The notes under the pieces are model-generated. The model searched no databases. It worked only from the letters and a program-made list of their open reading frames with translations, and was not told where the DNA came from. A DNA stretch of 64,000 nucleotides from Actinomyces sp. ZJ308 (GTDB lineage Bacteria > Actinomycetota > Actinomycetes > Actinomycetales > Actinomycetaceae). The translations under genes were made by a program, and so were the position numbers. The DNA lies in NCBI RefSeq assembly GCF_011752065.1, contig NZ_JAAIJY010000003.1, forward strand, positions 62,001-126,000, given 5' to 3'. Shown in pieces: positions 1 to 8,760 of this stretch (positions are counted from its first letter, which is position 1; each line of letters starts with the position of its first letter).

Positions 1-61
1 GATCGAGAGTCTCAAGGCCGGTCGTGTTGTGAGTGTGCGTCAGCATGGAGGACAACGTCAT
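1..61 (-). CDS. Partial antitoxin-position gene downstream of a BrnT-like toxin
   Basis: A reading frame opens with ATG at 61 on the minus strand. It shares one base with the toxin stop codon (TGATG) and runs off the window after about 20 codons. Only the amino end, starting [12 protein letters not shown], is visible, so no domain can be assigned. The position directly after a small BrnT-like gene matches the antitoxin of a toxin-first operon, and the second copy of this arrangement at 39905-40446 has a ribbon-helix-helix antitoxin there. The antitoxin role is therefore inferred from context only. Confidence 0.5.
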   Translation of the reverse strand, partial: MTLSSMLTHTHNTTGLETLD

Positions 62-297
62 CACCTCGGATAGTCGTAGAACTTCGGTCGCAGGCGGTCG
101 GCATGAATGATCCGGGTTGGCTCTGCGGTAGGAACCGCGACCAGCTCGAGCAAGGTGGCGTCAACTGCTGGCCCGATGACCAGAAGCCGTTCCTCTCCTT
201 CGTACTCGTACTCGACCAGTTTTAAGGCGTTGGTCCAGGCATGTTCCACATCCGTACGGGAGACCCCGTGCTTCAGTGCCGACCGCCCAACCCTCAT
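61..297 (-). CDS. BrnT-like small toxin, toxin-first TA operon
   Basis: This 78-residue protein has an HGVS segment followed by Asp-Val-Glu near residue 10, a central LLVIGPAVD strand pair, an LLELVAV strand and an [14 protein letters not shown] end. That order resembles the BrnT/RelE-fold pattern (KHG.., iG..dgr.l.vv, rIISAR.A..E...Y), but similarity is distant and no catalytic residue can be fixed. It resembles the protein at 40171-40446 in length and motif order. The next gene overlaps its stop codon, as in BrnT-BrnA operons. The ATG at 297 follows a -10 hexamer by six bases, so the message may be leaderless. It could instead be an unrelated small regulator; the TA reading is an inference. 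Confidence 0.6.
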   Translation of the reverse strand: MRVGRSALKHGVSRTDVEHAWTNALKLVEYEYEGEERLLVIGPAVDATLLELVAVPTAEPTRIIHADRLRPKFYDYPR

Positions 298-299
298 GT

Positions 300-332
300 G
301 TCAACTTTAGGTTGACGAGAGGTGTCGGTCAA
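300..332 (-). promoter_or_regulatory. Toxin promoter with inverted-repeat operator
   Basis: On the minus strand TTGACC (332-327) is followed after 17 bases by TAAAGT (309-304), six bases before the toxin ATG. A perfect inverted repeat GTCAAC-CTAAA-GTTGAC (316-300) covers the -10 element. The layout fits autorepression by the TA complex and a leaderless transcript. Confidence 0.55.
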
Positions 333-363
333 GGCAACGCACACGCGACATGGCGACAGGGTC

Positions 364-2385
364 TCAGCGGCGCCTCAGGGTGCCGAAGATGGAGCGCGTG
401 ATCTCGCGGGTGATCTGGCGGCCCACCGAGCCGATGGTCTTCTCAACCTCGCGTTTCCGGCGCTCGGCGGCCTTCTCCGTCTCCCGCTGGCGGCGCTGAG
501 CCTCCTTGACGGCTTCGCGCTCCAGACGCTCGGCCTCCTTCTGGCGCTGGGCCGCCTCGCGGGCGGCCTCCTTCTCCAGGGCCTTCTGGGCGGCGGCCTC
601 GGCCTTGGCCTGCTCCTTGGCGGCCTGCTCGGCGGCGCGGGCGGTCTCAGCGGCCTCGGCGTCGGCCTGGACCCGCTGGGCCAGCAGCTCGTAGGCGGAC
701 TCGTTGTCCACCCCCGTGGCGTACTTGGGCTTGAGCGCCGAGGAGGCCAGCACCTGGTTGACGGTACCGTCCTGGGCCGGGCCCATGACGGCGGCGGGCA
801 CGTTGATGACCACCGGGGCGACCGGGGCCGGGCGGCCCTTCTCGTCCAGGACGCTCACGACGGCCTGGCCGGTCCCGAGCGACGTGAGCACCCGACTGAG
901 GTCGACGGGGCTGACCGGGAAGGTGGAGACCGCCTTCTTGAGGTTGGCGGCGTCGGCCGGGGTGTGGGCGCGCAGCGCGTGCTGGACGCGGCTGCCCAGC
1001 TGGGCCAGGACCTCGTCGGGCACGTCCGTGGGGGACTGGGTGATGAAGACGATGCCCACGCCCTTGGAGCGGATGAGCCGCACGGTGCGCACCACGGCCT
1101 CCAGGAAGGCCTTCGAGGCGCCGGAGAACAGTAGGTGGGCCTCATCGAAGAAGAACACCATGGTGGGCTTGTCCGGGTCGCCGACCTCCGGCAGGGTCTC
1201 GAAGAGCTCGGCGAGCAGCCACATGAGGAAGGTGGAGAACAGCGTGCCCTGGGACTGGATGTCGGCCAGCTCAAGGGCGGAGATGACGCCCCGCCCGTCG
1301 GGGGACAGGCGCATGAGGTCGCGCACGTCGAGCGCCGGCTCGCCGAAGAAGGCCTCACCGCCGGCGGCCTCCAGCGCCGCGATCTCACGCAGGATGACTC
1401 CGGCCGTGGCGGCCGAGACCCCGCCGATGGTCTTGAGCTCCTCCTTGCCGGCATCGGTGTTCGTCAGGTAGTCGACGACGGCGCGAAGGTCCTTCAGGTC
1501 CAGCAGTGCCAACCCCTGAGCATCGGCCCAGTGGAAGACGAGCTGGAGGGCGGAGGCCTGCGTGTCGTTGAGGCCCAGGACCCGCGAGAGCAGGATCGGC
1601 CCGAACTCGGTGACGGTGGTGCGGATCGGGGTGCCGCTGATGCCGCTGGAGTCTCCCCCTCCGAGGTTGAACAGCTCGATGGGGAAGGACTGGCCCTTCC
1701 AGTCCTGACCGGTGGAGGCGACCCGAGCGGTGATCTTGTCATTGGAGGCGCCGGGCTCGGCCAGTCCGGTCAGGTCGCCCTTGACGTCGGCCAGGAAGAC
1801 CGGGACGCCCGCGCTGGACAGGCCCTCGGCCAGGAGCTGGAGCGTGCGGGTCTTGCCCGTGCCGGTCGCGCCGGCCACCAGCGCGTGCCGGTTGAGCAGC
1901 CCCAGGGGAATGCCGACCGACAGACCCTTGACCGGTGCGGGCTCGCCGTCGGAGAGCGTGTCGAGGTAGGTGCCCACGGGGAGGGTGGGGGAGGAGAAGC
2001 TGTAGCCGGAGCGGACCTGGGCGGTGTAGCCGGTCTCCTCAGTGGTCTCCGTGACCTGACCGACCTCCTCCACCGGAGCGGCCGCCTCAGCCTGAGGGGC
2101 GGTCTCCGCCGGGGTCCCCTCCGCCACTGGCGCCGCGGCGGGAGCCGCGGGCTCTGTGGGACCAGCGGGTGCGGCGGCGTCGACCGCTTCCGTGGGCGTC
2201 TGGGGCGGAGCGCCTGCGTCGGCTTCTGTCGCCTCCACGGCAGGGGCCGCCTCTGCGGAGGCGGGACTGGAGGCGATGGCGGCATCGAGGGCTGCTTGAG
2301 CGGCGGCGGCCTTGGCCGCGGCGGCGTCGGCGGCGGCCTGAGCGGCCTCGGCCTTGAGGCGTGCGATCTCAGCGGAGTCGGTCAT
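364..2385 (-). CDS. HerA-like helicase / DUF853 family ATPase
   Basis: The 673-residue protein carries a Walker A motif GATGTGKT at residues 172-179 and a Walker B segment FFFDEAHLL near residue 415, both typical of the DUF853/HerA-FtsK branch of P-loop ATPases. Residues 1-110 are an Ala/Pro/Glu-rich low-complexity stretch. Residues after about 560 form a highly charged Ala/Glu/Lys/Arg coiled coil. The family is conserved in bacteria, but its cellular substrate is not settled; hexameric DNA pumping is inferred from HerA. The gene is monocistronic. A TACGAT hexamer six bases before the ATG may be its -10 element. Confidence 0.85.
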   Translation of the reverse strand: MTDSAEIARLKAEAAQAAADAAAAKAAAAQAALDAAIASSPASAEAAPAVEATEADAGAPPQTPTEAVDAAAPAGPTEPAAPAAAPVAEGTPAETAPQAEAAAPVEEVGQVTETTEETGYTAQVRSGYSFSSPTLPVGTYLDTLSDGEPAPVKGLSVGIPLGLLNRHALVAGATGTGKTRTLQLLAEGLSSAGVPVFLADVKGDLTGLAEPGASNDKITARVASTGQDWKGQSFPIELFNLGGGDSSGISGTPIRTTVTEFGPILLSRVLGLNDTQASALQLVFHWADAQGLALLDLKDLRAVVDYLTNTDAGKEELKTIGGVSAATAGVILREIAALEAAGGEAFFGEPALDVRDLMRLSPDGRGVISALELADIQSQGTLFSTFLMWLLAELFETLPEVGDPDKPTMVFFFDEAHLLFSGASKAFLEAVVRTVRLIRSKGVGIVFITQSPTDVPDEVLAQLGSRVQHALRAHTPADAANLKKAVSTFPVSPVDLSRVLTSLGTGQAVVSVLDEKGRPAPVAPVVINVPAAVMGPAQDGTVNQVLASSALKPKYATGVDNESAYELLAQRVQADAEAAETARAAEQAAKEQAKAEAAAQKALEKEAAREAAQRQKEAERLEREAVKEAQRRQRETEKAAERRKREVEKTIGSVGRQITREITRSIFGTLRRR

Positions 2386-2784
2386 GGCGTCATCGTAAAC
2401 GCCGAACCTGCCAACGCGCTGACCCAGGCGTTCCAGGATCCTGACGCGTCTGAACGCGTGAGCGGATCAAGCCTCTGGAAAGCCACGTCCCCGAGATCGC
2501 CCACAGGGGCCTCACAGACGCGAATACCCGGTATCCAGGACAAACGGAGAGAAATGTGGTCTTGATGCCGTTTCCGGTCTTGTGGGCGGCGCAGACCCGG
2601 TCGACAGGGTAGCCTCTAGGACCGAGAGATCCGAGACCGCGTGTCCGGCCCCGATCCTCCACTCGTCCCCTGTGCCGTGAGGTTTGCGCGCCCCCATGTT
2701 GCCCCCTGCGTCGTCGTACCCGAACGTGCCGTCCCTGCGGGGCCAGCGGCTGCGGCCCTCAGGTTGCGGGATCGGGTGAGCGTC
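2386..2784. other. Divergent intergenic region, no gene seen
   Basis: About 400 bases separate the starts of the DUF853 gene and the glycosyltransferase. It must hold both promoters. Reading frames that cross it lack coding character and family matches. The glycosyltransferase frame is open through part of it, but the conserved start of that family is at 2785. Confidence 0.5.
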
Positions 2785-4059
2785 ATGCGGATCGCCTTCT
2801 TCATCGACGACTACCTCCCCTCCGTCCACGGCGTGGCCACCTCCACCGCCACCTTCCGGGCCGCGCTGGAGCGCATGGGCCACGAGGTCTACGTGGTCGC
2901 GCCCAAGGCCGAGGGCTATGAGGAGACCGACGGCCACGTCATCCGCCTGCCCTCCTCGCGCTACTACGTCTTCGACAGCCGCGAGGTCGCCACCATCTAT
3001 CCCGGCCTGGCCAGACGCTTCGACGCCTACGACTTCGACATCGTCCACAGCCAGACCCAGTTCAGCCTGGGGGTCCTGGCCCACTGGGTGGCCAAGCGCC
3101 AGAACATCCCTCACGTCACCACCATCCACACCCTCTACACCGAGCTCATCGACGACTACCCGCTGGCCGTGGTCTCCGGCCTGCTGGCCCTGTCCGTCGC
3201 CTTCCCCGTGGCGCTCAAGTCGCTGCCGGTCCTGCCCAGGGTCCACCGCGACTCCATCAAGCACCTCAACAAGCGCGACATGAAGACGGCCCTGTCCCGC
3301 CAGGGGTGGCGGCTGACGGCGGCCTTCGCCAACAAGTGCGACGCCTGCCTGTCTCCCTCCCAGCACCTGGCTCAGATCCTCATCGACGACGGCGGGCTGA
3401 CCGCCCCCTGCATGGTGCTGCCCAACGGGCTGGACTCCAGCCGCTACCGGCGGGCCCGCGCCGCTGACTCGCCGATTCCCAAGGCCCCCGGCGAGAAGAT
3501 CATCATCTGCGTGGCCCGCCTCAGCCCCGAGAAGCGGCAGATGACGCTCATCGAGGCCATGCCCCACCTGGCCGACATGCCGGTCAAGCTGGTGCTGGTG
3601 GGGCCCGGACCCTCCCAGGAGGAGCTGGGCCGGCGCGCCGAGGAGCTCGGGGTCGCCGACCGGGTGGTCCTGACCGGTAAGTGCTCGCCGGAGGAGGTCG
3701 CCGTCCTGCTCAAGCAGGCCGACGTCTTCTCCCTGGCCTCCTACCACTTCGACAACCAGCCCATGGTGTTCCTGGAGGCCGCCGCCTCCGGGCTGCCGAT
3801 CGTCTACTGCGACGAGCGGATGACCGAGTGCCTCACCGAGCACAACGCGATCCTCACCGACGGGATCGAGGGGAAGGACTTCGCCCGGGTCTTCGCCTCG
3901 CTGCTGTCCGACGACGCCCGGCTCTCCGAGCTGTCCGACGGCGCCCTGGAGGTGGCCAGGCAGTTCGACTCCGAGACGATGACCGAGCGGCTCGTCAACC
4001 TCTACGACGACCTCCTGGCCTCTCGCAGCGCAGGACTCCCGGGGGCGGGAGGCCGGTAG
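2785..4059 (+). CDS. GT4 family glycosyltransferase
   Basis: The 424-residue protein begins MRIAFFIDDYLPSVHGVATS, the typical GT4 opening with the Gly-Val loop. It continues with an HSQTQFSLG segment and ends in a second Rossmann domain holding CVARLSPEKRQ and the donor-site region MVFLEAAASGLPIVY. It resembles actinobacterial mannosyl/glucosyl transferases acting on phosphatidylinositol or diacylglycerol lipids, but the substrate cannot be read from sequence. The ATG at 2785 is preferred; GTG at 2776 would add three residues. It should act at the cytoplasmic membrane face. Confidence 0.85.
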   Translation: MRIAFFIDDYLPSVHGVATSTATFRAALERMGHEVYVVAPKAEGYEETDGHVIRLPSSRYYVFDSREVATIYPGLARRFDAYDFDIVHSQTQFSLGVLAHWVAKRQNIPHVTTIHTLYTELIDDYPLAVVSGLLALSVAFPVALKSLPVLPRVHRDSIKHLNKRDMKTALSRQGWRLTAAFANKCDACLSPSQHLAQILIDDGGLTAPCMVLPNGLDSSRYRRARAADSPIPKAPGEKIIICVARLSPEKRQMTLIEAMPHLADMPVKLVLVGPGPSQEELGRRAEELGVADRVVLTGKCSPEEVAVLLKQADVFSLASYHFDNQPMVFLEAAASGLPIVYCDERMTECLTEHNAILTDGIEGKDFARVFASLLSDDARLSELSDGALEVARQFDSETMTERLVNLYDDLLASRSAGLPGAGGR

Positions 4060-4134
4060 CCGCAGGCCCTGGGTGTTGCCGCCACGGACGGCGCCTGGCC
4101 GGTGATCGCGCGGCTTGCCGATAAGGTAGGTGGC

Positions 4135-5040
4135 ATGTCGCTCGCCGTCGTCACCGACTCCGCCGCCTGTCTGACGGAGACCCTGGTGCGCGACCGTGCG
4201 ATCGAGGTGGTCCCCCTTCACGCCGTCCCCGGCGAGGACGGCGCCCCCGGGACCACGTCGCGGCCCAGCGTCCAGGAGCTCGTGGACGCCTACCGGCGCG
4301 CAGCCGGCCGAGCCGGGGAGGTCCTGGCCATCCACATCTCCTCGGCACTGTCCGGGACCATGGACAACGCTCGGCTCGCCGCAGCCCAGCTGGACGCTGA
4401 GTACTCCGGGTACTCCGGGTACTCCGGGTACTCCGGGGGCGCCGGGACCGACGGTGCGGGGAGGGCGCAGCGTCGCCGGCCGCAGTGGCTGCGCGTCGTG
4501 GACTCCGGTACCAGCTCGGGAGCCCTGGGGCTCTCGGTGCTGGCCGCTGCCCGCGCCCACGACGCCCGCCGCGGTGCGGCTCTGGCTCAGGCCAGCACCG
4601 CCCGCTCCTGCCAGCTCTTCGTCGTCGACGACCTGGGCCGCCTGGCCCGCTCGGGGCGGATCGACCGCACCACCGCCCGCCTGGACGGCGTCCTCGGGAT
4701 CCGCCCGGTCCTGGCCCTGACCCGTGATGGCATCCGGGCGCTGGAGACCGTGCGCGGCGCGGCCCGTGCCAGGCGCCACCTCATCGCCCAGGCCGTTCGC
4801 GCCGCCGGCGGGACCGCCCTGTCCGGCCCCAGGCGTCCCGCCGACCCGGTGCGCCTGGCCATCCAGGGCGACGACGCCGACATGCTGGCGCGGCTCGAGG
4901 CCGGCCTGCGCGAGGCCATGGAGGAGGCCGGAGCCATCGTCACCGAGGTCCTCACCCTCCCGGTCGACGAGGCGACGCGCACCCACGTGGGTCCCGGTGC
5001 CCTCGGTATCGCCGTCGCCCCCGACCTACGGGCCCACTGA
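4135..5040 (+). CDS. DegV family fatty-acid-binding protein
   Basis: The protein opens LAVVTDSAACL and contains HISSALSGTMDNA and RIDRTTARLDGVLGIRPVLAL, the three signatures of DegV proteins, which bind a fatty acid and in some bacteria feed fatty acid kinase. It is 301 residues, close to the family norm, with an extra loop of tandem Tyr-Ser-Gly at residues 90-101 from a 9-bp DNA repeat. The ATG at 4135 starts the conserved domain; an upstream frame extension has no support. The gene stands alone and is followed by a strong hairpin. Confidence 0.88.
   Translation: MSLAVVTDSAACLTETLVRDRAIEVVPLHAVPGEDGAPGTTSRPSVQELVDAYRRAAGRAGEVLAIHISSALSGTMDNARLAAAQLDAEYSGYSGYSGYSGGAGTDGAGRAQRRRPQWLRVVDSGTSSGALGLSVLAAARAHDARRGAALAQASTARSCQLFVVDDLGRLARSGRIDRTTARLDGVLGIRPVLALTRDGIRALETVRGAARARRHLIAQAVRAAGGTALSGPRRPADPVRLAIQGDDADMLARLEAGLREAMEEAGAIVTEVLTLPVDEATRTHVGPGALGIAVAPDLRAH
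4402..4437 (+). repeat. Four perfect 9-bp tandem repeats inside degV
   Basis: The unit TACTCCGGG occurs four times in succession and encodes Tyr-Ser-Gly repeated four times. Nine is a multiple of three, so copy-number change would lengthen or shorten a loop without frameshift. Confidence 0.9.
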
Positions 5041-5099
5041 GCCCGTTCCGACGGCGTAAGCCGGATGCCACAGGTGGCCGGGTGCAAGCGCTCTCCACA

Positions 5100-5133
5100 G
5101 GGCGTGCGGGTCGACTGCACGGCCCGCACGCCC
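5100..5133 (+). terminator. Hairpin after degV
   Basis: GGGCGTGCGGG (5100-5110) pairs perfectly with CCCGCACGCCC (5123-5133) across a 12-base loop. It lies 60 bases after the degV stop and before comEA. There is no T tract, so termination is inferred from position and stability. Confidence 0.5.
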
Positions 5134-5152
5134 AGCACCTACCGTCAAGGAC

Positions 5153-5974
5153 ATGGGCGTTAGAAGGAGCAGCGGGAACCGGTCCCTGGACGACCTCGTG
5201 CGTCTGGCCTGCTCAGCCGATCCCGAGGAACCGATCCACAGGCCGCGCCGCCTGGCGATCGCGCCGAGAGCCGCCGTCGTCGCCGGCTGCGTTCTTCTCA
5301 TTCTGGCCGCCGTCCTGGCGCTGAGAGCCGTCCTGTCCTCCACCGACGCAGGAGGTGAAGCGGATCGCGCAGCAGCAGCCGGAGCCTCCGCGTCGATAAG
5401 GACCCCGGCCACAGGACCGGCCACTGCGCCTGCCACGGGACCGCCCTCAGGAGCGGCCAAGGGGCCAGGCGCGCCTGCTGCGAGCGGACCGGCCGCCGGA
5501 GCCGGCAAGGTCGTCGTCCATGTCACTGGGGCGGTCACCAGGCCGGGCGTTGTCGCCCTGGAGGCGGGCAGCCGCGTCGCCGACGCCATCAACGCCGCCG
5601 GAGGAGCCTCCTCGGACGCGGACACCGAGCAGCTCAACCTCGCCCGAGTGCTGAGCGACGGCGAGCAGATCCGGGTGCCGCGCAACGGCGAGGTCCTGCC
5701 CGAACCCGCACCGCAATCCGCGGGACCCGCCGGTGCGCGAACGGGATCGGCCACAGGAGGGCCCGGTGGTGGCAGCGGCGCAGGAACGGTGAACATCAAC
5801 ACGGCCTCGGCCTCCGAGCTGGAGAAGCTGCCCGGAATCGGCCCGGCCCTGGCCCAGCGGATCGTGGAGTACCGCGACTCCCACGGCCCCTTCGCCAGCG
5901 TCGACGCGCTCACCGACGTCCCCGGCATCGGTCAGGCCAAGCTGGAGGCCCTGCGGGAACAGGCCACCGTATGA
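5153..5974 (+). CDS. comEA: ComEA-type DNA-binding competence protein
   Basis: The 273-residue protein has a short cytoplasmic end, one membrane segment at residues 40-60, an Ala/Pro/Gly-rich spacer, an SLBB-like domain at 119-176 and a C-terminal double helix-hairpin-helix at 211-272 (VNINTASASELEKLPGIG, then DVPGIGQAKLEAL). This is the ComEA architecture: a membrane-anchored receptor that binds double-stranded DNA outside the membrane and hands it to ComEC. It overlaps comEC by ATGA. Whether the host is naturally transformable cannot be told from this locus alone. Confidence 0.9.
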   Translation: MGVRRSSGNRSLDDLVRLACSADPEEPIHRPRRLAIAPRAAVVAGCVLLILAAVLALRAVLSSTDAGGEADRAAAAGASASIRTPATGPATAPATGPPSGAAKGPGAPAASGPAAGAGKVVVHVTGAVTRPGVVALEAGSRVADAINAAGGASSDADTEQLNLARVLSDGEQIRVPRNGEVLPEPAPQSAGPAGARTGSATGGPGGGSGAGTVNINTASASELEKLPGIGPALAQRIVEYRDSHGPFASVDALTDVPGIGQAKLEALREQATV

Positions 5975-8013
5975 GTGCCGATCCTGCTGTCGTCGACTCC
6001 CGGGCCCCGTGGGACGACCCCGCCCTCTACGAGCGCCTGCGCCAGGAGCAGGAGCAGCACCAACGCCGAGTGCGCGGCGTGCACGCCACCTTCTCCAAGG
6101 CTCCCGAGGCCCTCGACCTGCGACTGCTCGCCCCGGTGATCGCCTGCTGGGGCGGTGCCTGGTGGGCCGTCGGACACGATGGGGCGGCGCCGTGGAGACC
6201 GGTCCTCCTCCTGGCCGCCGGATGCATCGTCCTGGGCGCGGCGCTGATCGTGCCCGTGCTGCGCTTCCGGCCGCCGCGTCACCGGGCAGACCCGTGCCCC
6301 GGAGCCCCCGCGCAGGACCCCGGCGCCATCGGCACCGTCAGCGCCAGCCTGCTCGTGTGCGCCCTGTGCGCCGCGACAGTGCTCACCATCAGCGCCGCCC
6401 ATTTGTGGGCGCGCCAGCGCGACCCCCTGACCGTGGCAGTGGCCTCCGGACGCCCGGTCACCCTGATCGGTACCGTCTCCCAGGAGCCACGGGTCTCGGC
6501 CACCGGTCGGTCCACCCTGGTCATCACTGCCCTCGACGTCGAGCAGGTGGACGGGCGGGCCTCATCCCTGAGCGCCACCGTCCTGGCGGACAAGCAGTGG
6601 CTGAGTCTGCACATGGGTACCCGCATCCAGGTCCGCACGCGCCTGAGACCCACCGATCCGGGGCGGGCCGAGGCCGCCATCATCCCCAAGCGCGCGGGCC
6701 TGACGATCCTCGACCCGCCCTCCGGTGTGCTCGGAGCCGTCACCAGTATCCGTTCCGGTCTGGCCCAGGCCGTCGGAGCACAGGACGCCGGAGGAGCGCA
6801 GAGCACGGGAGAGACGGAGGATGCGCAGGGCCCCTGGCCACCGGGCGCCCGAACCCTCGTGCCCGGTGTCGCCCTGGGCGACGACCACGCCCTGCCGGCC
6901 CAGGTGCGCGAGGACATGCGCACCGTGTCCATGACCCACCTGACCGCCGTCTCCGGGCAGCACGTGGCCATCGTCCTGGGCCTGAGCCTGGCCGCCCTCG
7001 GGGCCCTTCCCCGGCGGTGGCGGGCACTGCTCGGAACGGTCCTGCTCACCCTGCTGGTGGTGCTGGTGCGGCCCTCCGGCTCCGTGCTGCGCGCGGCCAC
7101 CATGGGGGCCGTCATGCTCCTGGGCGTCGTCGCCGGACGGCGCGCCGCCTCCGTGCCCGCGCTGTGCGCCGGGGCCATCGTCCTGCTGCTCGTCGACCCC
7201 TGGCAGTCCCGGGACTACGGCTTCGCCCTGTCAGTGGTGGCCACCGCCGGCATCGTCGTCGGAGCCAAACCCGTTGCGACCCACCTCTCACGCCGCCTGC
7301 CCCGCTGGCTGGCCGCCGCCGTGGCCCTGCCGCTGGTGGCCCAGGCCGCCTGCGGGCCGGTTCTCGTCCTCCTCCAGCCCTCGGTGGGCGCCTGGTCGGT
7401 TCCCGCCAACCTGCTCACCGAGCCGGCAGCCGTCATCGCCACGATCAGTGGGCTCCTGGCCGCGCTGGTCCACCCGGCTTGGCCCGCGGCCGCCACTGTT
7501 GTCGCCTGGCCGGCGCTCGCGGCCTGCTCCTGGATGGTGCGGGTCTCCCGGTTCTTCTCCCACCTGCCCGGCGCCGCGGTGCCCTGGCTGCCGGGGATCC
7601 CCGGAGCGCTCGCGCTGGGAGCCTGCGAGATCGGGCTTCTGCTCCTGGTGGCTCCCCGTACGCGCCGCGCCCTGTCGGGGACGCTGAGGCGGTTCGTGCG
7701 GCCTGCTCGTGGCAGGCTTGCCCCATGGCAGCGACCAGAACCTCCCGCCCCCGGGGCCAGCGCAGCGCATCGTCAGGACTCCGGTGGGACCAGGCCCGGC
7801 TGGCGCCGATCGTCCTCATCCGCGCCGGCGAGGAGATCCTCGCCGACCGCGCGGTCTCAAGCCTCCTGGCGCAGGCCAGGGCGAAGGACGCGACCACCGA
7901 GATCACGCGCCTCGAGGCCGCCACCTACGAGCCCCACCAGCTCGACACCCTCGTGTCCCCCTCGCTGTTCGGCGAGCCCCGGCTCGTCTACGTCCCCGCC
8001 CTGGAGCAGATGA
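5971..8013 (+). CDS. comEC: ComEC/Rec2 DNA-uptake channel, unusual long 3' overlap
   Basis: The protein carries the competence domain hallmark MTHLTAVSGQHVAIVLGL near residue 315, after an N-terminal two-helix region and an OB-like extracellular domain, and continues with many membrane segments to about residue 570. It lacks the C-terminal metallo-beta-lactamase domain found in many ComEC proteins. The frame does not stop where membrane coding character ends near 7700. It runs to 8013, reading 289 bases of holA in another frame and adding about 95 Ser/Pro/Arg-rich residues that look like an out-of-frame translation. Either the overlap is real or the native stop was lost through a nearby base change or frameshift. 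Confidence 0.85.
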   Translation: MSADPAVVDSRAPWDDPALYERLRQEQEQHQRRVRGVHATFSKAPEALDLRLLAPVIACWGGAWWAVGHDGAAPWRPVLLLAAGCIVLGAALIVPVLRFRPPRHRADPCPGAPAQDPGAIGTVSASLLVCALCAATVLTISAAHLWARQRDPLTVAVASGRPVTLIGTVSQEPRVSATGRSTLVITALDVEQVDGRASSLSATVLADKQWLSLHMGTRIQVRTRLRPTDPGRAEAAIIPKRAGLTILDPPSGVLGAVTSIRSGLAQAVGAQDAGGAQSTGETEDAQGPWPPGARTLVPGVALGDDHALPAQVREDMRTVSMTHLTAVSGQHVAIVLGLSLAALGALPRRWRALLGTVLLTLLVVLVRPSGSVLRAATMGAVMLLGVVAGRRAASVPALCAGAIVLLLVDPWQSRDYGFALSVVATAGIVVGAKPVATHLSRRLPRWLAAAVALPLVAQAACGPVLVLLQPSVGAWSVPANLLTEPAAVIATISGLLAALVHPAWPAAATVVAWPALAACSWMVRVSRFFSHLPGAAVPWLPGIPGALALGACEIGLLLLVAPRTRRALSGTLRRFVRPARGRLAPWQRPEPPAPGASAAHRQDSGGTRPGWRRSSSSAPARRSSPTARSQASWRRPGRRTRPPRSRASRPPPTSPTSSTPSCPPRCSASPGSSTSPPWSR

Positions 8014-8759
8014 CCGACGCCCTCCTGGCAGACCTCATCGCCTACGTGGGGGCCGCCGACCCCGAGGTCAGCGTCATCCTTCGCCACAACGGCGGTCAGC
8101 GGGGCAAGCGCCTGCTCGACGCCATCAAGGCCTCGCCCTACCCGACCATCCAGTGCGACGCCATCAAGAGCGCCAAGGACAAGTCCTCCCTCGTCGTGGC
8201 CGACGTGCGCCGCGCCGGGCGGAGCATCGCCTCCGATGCCGTCGGCGCACTCGTCGACGCCCTGGGCAGCGACGTGCGCGAGCTGTGCTCCGCCGTCGAC
8301 CAGCTCCTTGCCGACACCCAGGGCACCATCAGTGTCGACCACGTGCGCACCTACTACGCCGGGCGCATCGAGGCGACCGGCTTCACCGTGGCCGACGCCG
8401 CCGCGGCCGGCAACACCCCGGCCGCCATCACCGCCCTGCGTCACGCCGTGGCCACCGGCACCGACCCGGTGGCCATCGTCGCCGCCCTGGCCATGAAGGT
8501 GCGCCAGCTCGCCCGGGTCGCGGCCGCTGGAGGCCGGCGCATGAGTCCCGCCGAGCTGGGCATGGCCCCCTGGCAGGTGGACCGGGCCCGACGCGAGCTC
8601 CAGGGCTGGTCCGACGACGCCCTGGCCACCTCGATCCTGGCGGTCGCCCGCGCCGACGCCGAGGCCAAGGGTGCCAGCCGCGACCCCGTCTACGCCGTCG
8701 AGCGGGCGGTCCTGACGATCTGCCGCGCCCGCGCCGCCGGCGCCTCCCGGCGGCGCTGA
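7725..8759 (+). CDS. holA: DNA polymerase III subunit delta
   Basis: The 344-residue protein has the delta-subunit opening (APIVLIRAGEEILADRAVSSL), the LFGEPRLVYV segment and the C-terminal region ending AVERAVLTICRA. HolA opens the beta clamp within the clamp loader. Gene order comEA-comEC-holA is common in Actinobacteria. No good ribosome-binding site precedes the ATG at 7725, which lies inside the extended comEC frame, so expression may depend on translational coupling. Confidence 0.88.
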   Translation: MAATRTSRPRGQRSASSGLRWDQARLAPIVLIRAGEEILADRAVSSLLAQARAKDATTEITRLEAATYEPHQLDTLVSPSLFGEPRLVYVPALEQMTDALLADLIAYVGAADPEVSVILRHNGGQRGKRLLDAIKASPYPTIQCDAIKSAKDKSSLVVADVRRAGRSIASDAVGALVDALGSDVRELCSAVDQLLADTQGTISVDHVRTYYAGRIEATGFTVADAAAAGNTPAAITALRHAVATGTDPVAIVAALAMKVRQLARVAAAGGRRMSPAELGMAPWQVDRARRELQGWSDDALATSILAVARADAEAKGASRDPVYAVERAVLTICRARAAGASRRR

Positions 8760-8760
8760 C

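Noticed and set aside
2512-4986. An 824-codon open frame on the minus strand opposite the glycosyltransferase and degV
   Set aside because: It is antisense to two genes with clear family motifs; long antisense frames are expected at this GC content and its product is Gly/Arg/Asp low complexity.
7725-8013. The last 95 codons of comEC as a true domain
   Set aside because: Ser/Pro/Arg-rich and out of frame with holA; kept in the feature because no stop is seen, but not treated as a domain.
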